64,000 bases of DNA, from the NCBI GenBank assembly GCA_015680685.1, contig MNCI01025392.1, positions 96,540 through 160,539 on the forward strand, read 5' to 3'. Origin of the DNA: Gnetum montanum (lineage: Eukaryota > Streptophyta > Gnetopsida > Gnetales > Gnetaceae). Of the stretch, positions 31,364-40,035 are shown piece by piece. The translations under genes were made by a program, and so were the position numbers. Under the pieces are notes generated by a model. That model was not told where the DNA came from, ran no database searches, and saw only the letters and a program-made list of their open reading frames with translations. Numbering within the stretch: position 1 is the first letter of the stretch; each line of letters opens with the position of its first letter.

Positions 31364-31418
31364 CTACAATCATACGGGGCCAAGCGTTAGTACAGTTATT
31401 TCTAAAGTTAAGTTATAC
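31364..31418 (-). other. Mini-intron-like segment of element E
   Basis: On the minus strand AAG/GTATAAC starts a 55-nt segment that ends TGATTGTAG, directly before the ORF3 ATG. It contains TACTAAC about 30 nt before the AG, a match to the branch-point consensus. Of all the copies this looks most like a working intron, although 55 nt is short for plants. Confidence 0.55.
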
Positions 31419-31840
31419 CTTACTACTTGCCTTAATTAATTAATTTATTTTATCTCCCTGTCATGTTTCCTGAAAGATTATGATGTTGAGTCCTTTTTGC
31501 ATAGGTGGTTTCCAAGTTTAGTTTCCTGATGTACCTAAAGTGGTGAAATTATTTTCGACATAATTATTCTAAATATTATAAATAATTACCCTTGATAATG
31601 TCCTTTGGGTGATGAAAAATTTCAAAAATGTTATGCACTATTCGGTGTGTGTCCCTCCCCCACGACTAAGCTGAACACTCCAGGTTCAAGTCGGTTTAGT
31701 TGGAATAAAAATCGGAGTACCAATGAGCGAGATATAGGTAGAAAAGCAAGGGTCTCACACTCGCAATTCATAGAGAAAAATTTGAAAAATTCCCCTGTGT
31801 GAATTGGAACAAATGATGTTAAGTCCTGCAGGGGAGGTCC

Positions 31841-31890
31841 CTTATTTATAGTTGGACGGGACGCGATATCGTGTACGCAATATCGTGTCT
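31841..31890 (-). promoter_or_regulatory. Internal promoter-like module upstream of ORF3 (E)
   Basis: On the minus strand an array with GATATTGCGTACACGATATCGCG is followed by CTATAAATAAG (TATA at 31841-31851). The TATA sequence and the GATATC motif are those of E's own LTR U3 (CTATAAATAAG and CGATATCG), but here they lie about 480 nt upstream of the ORF3 start. Transcription from here would give an ORF3 mRNA with a leader of about 400 nt before the mini-intron. Promoter activity is inferred. Confidence 0.55.
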
Positions 31891-32401
31891 CTAGTGATGT
31901 TTAGGCCGAAGAAAAAATACCAAATTTGGAAGGTGTTTTTGGAATTAAAAGTGGAAATTAAGGACATGTGGGCACATGTTAAAGGGTTCTAGGATAATGT
32001 AGATAGTTTTGAAGGCACGAATATTTATATGTGGGTGGAATTGATCAATAAGGCCTCAGGTGGTAAGTGAGAGAAAAAGGTCATGTAATGGTACATAGTA
32101 ACGTTGTAATGTAGAGGGATAGTAGTAGGGAAGGAATGTCGTGAAAAATAGGCTGAGGGTAAGAAATGGTGTGTGTGAGCTGTGTCATAAGAGAAAATTA
32201 CAAAACATTACGCAAGTGGGTCCTCCCCAAAGCAAGTTCCAACCTATAATGCCATTGTGTAACCACACTTAAAAGTGTCCTTGGGCACTCGAAGGGTTAA
32301 ATGTAATCCACACTAATTGCACAAAACACACACATTTAAATATCACCGGAATGAGGTAAGAATTCTACGCTATATGAGACACGAACTACAATTACATGAA
32401 C

Positions 32402-32495
32402 AACAAGGTGAGATAGACTACAGAAGGGATTGTAGAGATTGGGACATNAAACAAGGTGAGATAGACTACAGAAGGGATTGTAGAGATTGGGACAT
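32402..32495. other. Single N between 46-bp direct duplications
   Basis: Bases 32402-32447 and 32450-32495 are identical, with an N at 32448. It lies in the non-coding spacer of E, so no ORF is affected. Confidence 0.85.
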
Positions 32496-33329
32496 GAGGT
32501 AACTGACCTAGGGCATAGTGAATCTTGCATGTAAAGCATGATTAATATGTTATTAACCCATCATTCCAAGATCAGGACCAACTCCATTCCTCTAATCAGT
32601 GACATCGCATTGTTTTATCCCATGATGAGCAACTATGAGAATCCCATAACAACAAGGCGTACGATCACTTGGCGTTTTATTTAAGGGAGGAGTGATTTTT
32701 TTTTTTTGTAGAACTTTTCTTTTCGTTTTCTTTTTCTTCTCTCTTTTTTTTACTATTGACTCCAGAGAAGCCACCAGCCTTCAGGCATGGGTGCATGTCT
32801 TTCTAGTGGGACCCCCTAGAATAGCATTGGATTTTTAAGTGCCCTTTTGATTACTCTTACTCCCTTTTTTTCGCTAGATCTACAAGGATCTTAGCACAAC
32901 CACATTGCATGATAAGTCTCACAGACGTCACCAAAGAGAATCTGCAAGTCCCCTTGATGTTACACCCTAATCATTCCCTCTTGGTCTATCCTTCTTCATT
33001 CTAGGTACAATGAACACAAAATTAATTTTAAGTTTTAAGAATGTCAAGAATATCACTATACCCTCGAATAGAACCTTTTATTTGTAGAAGGGATGAGTGG
33101 GTGTAATGGGCTCACTGTCCACATAATTGATCATTCGAGACTTGATAACATAGAACACAGCTCAACCAATGATCCACATAAGTGTTTTATTCATAGATGA
33201 GATTACTTACAAAAGCGTAAAAAGATAAAAAGACAAAACGATAAAACAAGAAATTGAAAACTAAAAAACTAAAAAAAAAAAGTTGTAAAATTAAAGAAAA
33301 TGAAAAGTGGTTATTAATCCTGCTTGTTA

Positions 33330-35315
33330 CTAGAATGGAGAATATCCCCCATAACTAAATGGTTGAGGATGGAAAGGATTAATAAATGGAATATGAGGAT
33401 CTTTGCATGTTGGAAATATTGGGACCTAGTCATACTTACCCCATTGGGCTCCACACACTTGGTTATAGTAAGCATAGTGGGGCAATTTATGAGATGTGGT
33501 TCCCGGATAACGGGTTGACCCACTGTGATAATTGGGATTGTTAGATGGTATGCAAGGAGCAGGATGTCACCCTCCATGGCTATATTCATTGGGTCGTATG
33601 GTTGTTGGAGTGTTAATTGGTGGCCTTGATGAAGTAACGCGAGGTGTTGGGTTCAAGGAGAAGGATGCACCATAGTGTTGGGCTTGTGCTGAGTTGGAGG
33701 GTGCAGTGGCCTTGGGATTGGTTTGTCCCTTCTTATGGTCATGTTTAAAGAAGGGATGCCTTCGATGTTGAGGAGGCCTCTCACTACTGTTAGTAATATT
33801 AGCACAAGTGATGTTCATGGATTGTTGCTTAGGTGCAGACAATTTAGGAATAGTTGGTGGCAATGTAGAAGGAGGGAAAGGATGAGAATGTTGAAAATTA
33901 GGAGAGGTGTAAGGTACACAAGGCAGTGGTTGTGTTGAGGACATGGGTTGATAGTGTTGAGGAGAATGATAATGCGGTGAGATAGAGTATGTTGGCCCAG
34001 TTGGAGAAACATGGTATTGGACTAGATAAGTATTTGGAGTAGGATGATATGAAGGGTGTCTCCAGTTTAGGGTTGGCTTCCCCCACGACTGGGATTGTTG
34101 CCACTGTGATTGAACACAGTATCTTTGTATGAACTCTGGGTGTAACATGTTTTCCCAATGCTCATATAAATGTAACAAGATTGGGCATTGATCCTTGGGA
34201 TGATCGTACATGAAAATGTTGCATTCATATGTATGATCGGCAGTTGAGCTCTTATTTTCTTCATTCCTACTTTCCAAATGTCTAATGATATTTTATCCTA
34301 CTTCTCAGGTTGTCAAAACTCTATATCCAATAATATCAATAAATTCTCCACACTTTTTATGTGTCCATTCCAACATCTTATTGATCTTTGCCTCGACTTC
34401 CTCTAGTGATTGTTGTGTTGGCAAAGATGATTTTTCCTCCTTAAGATTGGTTGGTTTCTCCTTTTTGTGATTAAGGACCTTTGTTAAGTTGAGCTTCTGG
34501 TCCCGTTGATGTTTTTCAACACTCTCCCATCTAGACATTTCTCCTTCTTCTTTTGATACCCGCTTAATAAGCTCTTGGACTTGATGGATTTGTAGTTCGT
34601 ATAGTTGACCTTGGGCATACATTCCAAATGTCTCTCTTGTTTCATCACGAAGCCCATCAATGATATGGTACATTAGCCTTTCCTCGAAGAACTCATGGCC
34701 TGGATAGTTGTTTAATAGTGCATAATATCTTTCTAAGGCCATGTCCAAGGGTTCATGTTGTGCTTGTTTCCACCCTTGGATTTGTTTCCTTAAGGCTGAC
34801 ACTCTTGCGTAGGTTTGATATCCTTCGTTAAAGAGTTCTACCATTGTTGGCCAACGTCATATTGAATTTGGTTTTAACGATCTATACCATACTTTTGCTT
34901 GGCCAACGAGTGTCATAGGAATGAGCTTGAGTTTTTGCCAACTATTATCAATGTTGTTCCATGTGCAAGCATCATAGAAGGCTTGTAAATGTTGATGTGG
35001 ATCTAAGTCGTAGCCTCCTGAAAAATTGGAAAAGTTGTTTAAATTGAGCCTGGGTAGGCAACTCTCTTTACGATGCCTACGTGAGATTCGAATAGCCTCT
35101 TGTATTCGTGTTAGGCTTGTAGTGGCCAATGGGGGTTCATCGTCATCAAGTAGGTTATGCTTTTATGCGTTGGAATAATGTTGCCTTCATTTATGTTTAT
35201 AAGAAACCCCCACCTTAGGTTGCATACTCCAATCTTCATTGTCATATAATTCGTTGGTTATGCAATGAATTTCTCCACTAGATGCGGCATTGTTATAGTC
35301 TTGTAGGAGAGCCAT
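33330..35315 (-). pseudogene. Gag of element E (662 codons, one frame)
   Basis: From ATG 35315 to TAG 33330 there are exactly 662 codons in one frame, broken by about seven nonsense codons and no frameshift. The Retrotrans_gag core lies at 34620-35129: WQKLKLIPMTLVGQAKVWYRSLKP then YQTYARVSALRKQIQGWKQ. A decayed knuckle (CNIFMYDHPKDQC, second Cys changed to Phe) lies at 34185-34223. The C-terminal third is rich in Pro, His, Ser and Gln. The last residues SYGG are encoded by a PPT-like motif. The N-terminus is shorter than in H and B and unlike them, but similar to I. Confidence 0.82.
33346..33360 (-). other. Internal PPT copy at the end of gag (E)
   Basis: ATTTAGTTATGGGGG on the minus strand, in frame with Gag as F-S-Y-G-G. 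It parallels 42507 in I, 4339 in B and 54473 in H. Confidence 0.55.
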
Positions 35316-35436
35316 GGTTGTGAAATTGTGTGTGAATTTATGTGTGACTTTTTATAATTATTTCTTGCTAAAAGATACATCCTTAATTCCTATATAGTGA
35401 CCTTGTATGATATAACTAATCTAGATAACTAGCACT

Positions 35437-35455
35437 GTCCCCGGCAACGGCACCA
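35437..35455 (-). other. Primer-binding site of element E (tRNA-Asp type)
   Basis: TGGTGCCGTTGCCGGGGAC on the minus strand lies one base inside the 5' LTR. It differs in two places from the complement of the plant tRNA-Asp 3' end (TGGCGCCGTTGCCGGGGAT, from memory). This is the best preserved primer site in the window. Confidence 0.85.
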
Positions 35456-35456
35456 A

Positions 35457-36236
35457 TGATGAGTGGCGAGGTACCCCTACACTCAGCCATACAAATATGA
35501 GCATTTCATGCACGATCCAGTCAAACTATGCAGACGGGCTAGTTGTGGTATTAGGACAGTTATCCTTAGGTCCCAATTCACTGTCTTCCCATTTGGACTA
35601 GTGTTAACTTTGTCACGTATGGTTTAGTCCAGAATTAGGTGTATGATGTGTTCCTATGCTAATGCTACTCCTGAAGGCAATGGAAGATAATATTAACTAA
35701 GCTAAGAGAGAAAGGGTGAGAGAGAATCTAAGCTAGCCTAAGTGCGATGAGCATCCATTCCTTAATCATCCGTACACATGTTGGACTTTGTGCATGACTA
35801 CCACTGGTATTACCAAGTGCAGATCCTAGGTACGCTATTGGGTTACCAAGTAGTCACACTTAAATACTTGTGATCAAGTTATACTCATTCTACGTTTAAC
35901 AGGAGTTTAGGGTGAGAAGAGATTAACTAAGAAAGCAGTAAATAATAATTAAGTAAATAATTAAGCTAAGTGAATGCTACAATGATGAAGTAATCTTGAT
36001 CTTTATTTCTGGTCATGTGCATGTCCAAGTACGTCACACTCGAATAAAGGTGCCATACAATTACAATCACCACACTAGGGGCATACACAGGGAGGAAAAG
36101 GGTTGAGAGGAAAAAGATGAAAACTAAAAACAAAACTAACTCTAAAAACTAATGCTTATCAGAGCTATCTACCTCTTGTTTATAGGTGAGGAGACGGGCT
36201 GTGCGATATCGTGGTTAACTAAATGGCGACTCATCA
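35457..36236 (-). repeat. 5' LTR of element E
   Basis: 780 bp, from TGATGAGTGGCGAGG (inner end) to GCGACTCATCA (outer end), followed by the CTATT target duplication. A TATA box lies on the minus strand near 36174-36184, with a GATATC array just upstream of it (36203-36212). Confidence 0.92.
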
Positions 36237-36241
36237 CTATT

Positions 36242-37663
36242 GTACTCTTTAACATTCTCCCTTTTTTATAGCTCACATTCTTCTTTCACTACTTATTCAA
36301 TTAGCCTTTAGATTTGATGAGCTCTCATTTCAGACAACCTCCCTTTGGCATACACCCTAAGGGTTCTTCTTGTTTTTGCCTTGAGCCCATCTATGATGTG
36401 GCAAAGTTGTTTCCTCTAGGAGCAAGCATGGCTAGGAAATTTATGTAGGTGTGAATAGTATCGGCCTATGGCAACATCCAAGGGTTCATGTACTCCTTAT
36501 TTCCAGCCTTGTATTTACCTTCTCAAATTAGACACTATAGAGTACATTTGATATTTGTCATTGAACAGTTCTAACATGGTACTCCATCTTTGGATAGATT
36601 TCGATTCTAAGGACCAGTACCAAGTTTTAGCTTTCTTAATGAGTGTCTTTGGGAAAATCTTGTGTTTTTGCCACTCATTGTTGATGTTTTATAAGGCACA
36701 AGCATCTTGAAAATCTTGTAGATGTGTCTGTGGATTAAAATTATATCCCCCCTCAAATCTTGGGATATTATTCATATCTAGGTGCTTGATCTAACTATCC
36801 TTCATATGCATAGTTGGAATCCTTACTTCCTCCAGAATGTTAAGCATACTTTGAGTCACCAATAAGGGTTCATCATCATCATTGTGTTGATGATATCCAT
36901 GATGGTTTTGGCCACCCCTTTGATTTTGGTGGCCTTTATGGTTATTGTTGTTTTGTCGATCACCTTCATCACGGTTGTTTCGATCGTGGCTTCTATGAGA
37001 ATTTTCAAATGAAGAGGAATGTTTAGAATTAGATAAAGAGGATGAAGAGGAAGATGGATTGCCACCACAACTGCAGTGCCCACTACCACTCTTACACTTT
37101 TTATGATCTCCATCATTAGATCCCTTGTTATTGCAATGTTCACTCAAGTTCCTACCTTGACTATCACTCTTTCTTGAATCTAGTTTATGAATAGTTGATA
37201 GGAGGGTCAAGTTCACATCCTCACCATCAATAATAGGGGGTGGAGAATCTTCATGTTGAAAACCTTCCAAGGGATGATCCTCATTATCCTCTTAATCTAG
37301 TAAGAACAAGGGATTAATGTAATGTTTTCCCTTTGTGGCTTCATGGAGTCTTTGCTGACATTTATCCTACTTACATTGTGTTTTAGTGGGATGATAGTTT
37401 CGAGTGTCGTATCCATCCACGATGTACGCTTCATGAAGATCTACTATGCCTAACTTATTAAGGGTTTTAATTAGCATTCCAAGCATAGATCTATCAGGGG
37501 GTAAAATGACATTGCCCTCCATATCACACCATCACATCTGTTCATCCTGATGTAGGATGAAGGTGAAATTTGACACAAACTCATTTGGAGGAGTGTATAC
37601 CATCTTGCATTCCTATGGGATTGATGGTTTAGTATTGTCATGCTTATGAGAAGAAGAAGAAAT
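36242..37663 (-). pseudogene. Gag N-terminal and core part of F (broken)
   Basis: This continues the gag of F to the right of E. The core (near 36600-36790) reads YQ- and WQKHKIF-like. An open 159-aa stretch at 36791-37270 is rich in Ser, His, Asn and Asp (charged linker). The N-terminal block near 37430-37600 matches H and B. The expected start codon is ATT at 37661-37663 instead of ATG, so the start is lost. Confidence 0.78.
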
Positions 37664-37797
37664 TTTGTAAAACAAAATGGAATTGTTAGTGTGCTTTTAT
37701 AATTTATGTATAATGGAAATGTTATTGATTTTTAGGTTTGTATAATGATATTAGTGGTATTCACTTAGACCTAAATAACACACGTTCTACAAAAAAA

Positions 37798-37816
37798 GTT
37801 CCCAACAATGGCACCA
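37798..37816 (-). other. Primer-binding site of element F
   Basis: TGGTGCCATTGTTGGGAAC on the minus strand, a decayed tRNA-Asp-type site one base inside the LTR. Confidence 0.75.
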
Positions 37817-37817
37817 A

Positions 37818-38756
37818 TGATGAGTGATGAGGTGCTCCTATGCCCAACCATACGAATCATGAAGTGTTCATGCATGACTCAGTTGAATTTCATGGACTTT
37901 ATTGTTTCTAGTACACTAGCCCTTTAAGAAGTAAATCTAGCCTTAAAGTCAATTATTATCCTCCCAATTACACTTGTGATGTACATTGGTATGGCTAAGT
38001 GTAACTAAGGCATCCGATTTTTATCATTTTGTATTTTATATTTTGGGTTCTTGAAGTGTAGGTAAAAGGAATTTGATTAACTAATCTAAATTAATTAATT
38101 AACTACTATTTAACTAATCCTAAAATAAGTATCCATTCCCACTTTCTGTACACATCCTGAACCCATGTATCCACTACTAGGTGACCAAACGCTATGCTAG
38201 TGGGCGTAACAAGTAATAACATTGCTAGGATTACCAAGTGAATACATGTTATGCTTGAAGCAGTCGTACTTATGTATTTAATCTATCTAGCTTAATAACT
38301 TGATTAACTCAATTTTTTAGAAAATACTTGCAAGCTAATTGAGAATAATTAGCAAATAATTGAAAACATTGAATGCATAAGTAGCTAATCTATCCAAAGT
38401 GTTGCAAGGCTTATCAGAAAGCTCATCTTTATTGCCGCACACATTGTCATGCTCAAGTACAATAATGCTTGAATAAAGATCTGTACACTCAATGACTCTT
38501 GTTGAAGGCACTTAGGAAAACAATTTCTAACTTTCAAATGGAAAAAATGCAAGAGCTTTATTACTATTGAAAAATGGACTCCCCATAAATGTGGTTGGTA
38601 GGCACATATTTATAGGCAATGGACAAATACCACGTCGACAAGGCTTCGTTGACGCAAGTCGAGATGCATTGACGAGGCCTCGTGGACAAGGCCATGTCAA
38701 CATGGTCAATTGCATCGATGAGGCCTCGTCAACACAACCAACCAACAATGACTTCA
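37818..38756 (-). repeat. 5' LTR of element F
   Basis: This starts TGATGAGTGATGAGG and ends near AATGACTTCA. The outer end is judged from H, because CATCA is mutated. U3 holds an array of TCGACAAGGC/CCTCGTTGACG-like motifs (38630-38745) upstream of a TATA box (TTTATAG on the + strand near 38609). The array type matches H, not E. Confidence 0.82.
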
Positions 38757-39051
38757 TTGATGGAATAATATATTCATAACCAACTTAAAAATTTATTATA
38801 AAGAAAGTTTTAGAAAGATGGAAAAATGAGGCTTAGATACAAAAAAATAATAATAATTTCAATTTTATTGGCAATATAATATATTTAGAACAATCTTAAA
38901 CATTTATTATGAAGAAATTTTTAGAAAGAAAAAAAAAGGTACTAATACAAAAAAATATAATAGGTTCAATTTTATTGACAAAATATTAGAGGTAGCAAAC
39001 ATGATGAAATAAAATATTTACATACAAGAATTCCAATATCTATGAGAGCAC
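38757..39051. other. AT-rich flank with two diverged 110-bp tandem units
   Basis: This is non-element DNA between F and I. Two units, 38781-38890 and 38891-38995, share AACTTAAA, ATTTATTAT, TTTTAGAAAG, TACAAAAAAAT and TTCAATTTTATTG in order, with many differences. No gene is seen. Without element I this would join 47884-48365. Confidence 0.65.
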
Positions 39052-39909
39052 TGATGAGTCATTTTTTATCAGGCCCTGACATCAGATACCTGATGTCGAA
39101 GCCTAGAAGTGATGTTAGATATCTGACATCATCTCCTCTGGGTTAGCCTATAAATATAGCACTTGGGTGCCCAGATGAGACAAGGAAGAGTAGCAGTAGA
39201 AGATGGTTTTAGTTTTCAATTTTTGTTACTCTTTCTTAAATTTTTGTTATTTCTAGTACATGCCCGCAGTGTGATGTTTGTAATTGTATGATACCTTTGT
39301 TCGAGTGTGACGTACTTGGACACGATACATGATTGGAAATAGAGATCCAGATTACTCCCATCATTGCAGCATCCACTTAGATATTATCGCTTTTAATTAT
39401 TAATTATTTACCACTTTCTCTAATTAAATGTTTCCATTTATTGCTATTTACTATTCTTGTTATTAAGCAAAATGCGTATGCCTTAATCACAAGCGTTTAA
39501 GTGAAGATACTTGGTAATCCAAAAGTGTATTATTTGGCACAACTAGTGACATATCTTGGCAATCCCATAAGTAGTCTCGCAAAGTCCAAGACATGTATGT
39601 ATGATTAATGGCACATACCCATTGCACGTAGGCTAGTTAGATTTCACTTTCCATTGTTCGTTAGCTTAATTAATTTACCTCTTTATCATCATCAGGAGTA
39701 GTATAGGATTGGATAACATCATATGTCTCACTTTGGACTAAACCATACATGAGAAAGCTACCACTAGTCCAAGTGGGAAGATAGTGAATTGGGATCAAAG
39801 CATAGTAGTCTAGATACCACAACTAGTCCCATCCATGGAATTCGACCAAATCATGCATGAACACTTGTGATTTGTATGGTTGAGTGTAGGTGTACCTCAC
39901 TGCTCATCA
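39052..39909 (+). repeat. 5' LTR of element I
   Basis: This runs from TGATGAGTCATT to GCTCATCA. U3 has an array of GACATCAGATACCTGATGTC-like palindromic motifs (39074-39135), then TATAAATATAG at about 39151-39161. Confidence 0.9.
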
Positions 39910-39910
39910 T

Positions 39911-39929
39911 TGGCACTGTTGCTAGGGAT
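39911..39929 (+). other. Primer-binding site of element I
   Basis: TGGCACTGTTGCTAGGGAT, one base after the 5' LTR. It matches the tRNA-Asp-type site with three changes. Confidence 0.8.
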
Positions 39930-40035
39930 TGTGCTAGTTATCTAGATTAATTATATTATACAAGATCACTGTAAAAGGTATTAACGATATATCTTTTAGA
40001 AACTCTTAGATCACACACACTATAAACCAATAACA

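Larger units (their letters stand above)
31419..33329 (-). other. Spacer of element E between gag and ORF3
   Basis: Non-coding spacer of about 1.9 kb. It holds the promoter-like module (31841-31890), a PPT-like CTTAGTCGTGGGGGAGG on the minus strand near 31655-31671, the family-conserved TCCTCCCCAAAGCA block near 32220, and an assembly duplication around 32448. A T-run lies near 32697. Short ORFs here have no recognisable domain. Confidence 0.6.
27590..36236 (-). mobile_element. Element E: pol-less gag-ORF3 element (8.65 kb), complete
   Basis: A complete minus-strand element flanked by perfect CTATT target duplications (27585-27589 and 36237-36241), inserted in the gag of F. Order: 5' LTR (780 bp), tRNA-Asp primer site, gag of 662 codons, spacer with an internal promoter-like module, mini-intron-like segment, ORF3 of about 920 codons, polypurine tract, 3' LTR (765 bp). 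No protease, RT or integrase is present. Gag and ORF3 each keep one reading frame over their full length and are broken only by nonsense codons. It resembles pol-less 'gag-only' LTR elements of plants, with an added ORF. Confidence 0.9.
12578..38756 (-). mobile_element. Element F: gag-pol-ORF3 element, truncated and carrying two nested insertions
   Basis: F survives in three pieces that join end to end once two insertions are removed: 12578-18504, 26901-27589 and 36242-38756. Reading 5' to 3' on the minus strand: 5' LTR (37818-38756), primer site, gag, protease, RT, RNase H, start of integrase, then directly ORF3. The 3' end beyond ORF3, including the 3' LTR, is lost at about 12578. About 3 kb between integrase and ORF3, present in H, is deleted. 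The order of pieces matches H throughout, so I treat ORF3 at 12724-15537 as part of F. Confidence 0.78.

Noticed and set aside
38757-39051. A host gene exon in the flanks (also 47884-48365)
   Set aside because: Only short ORFs, very AT-rich, no splice-flanked coding stretch or recognisable protein.
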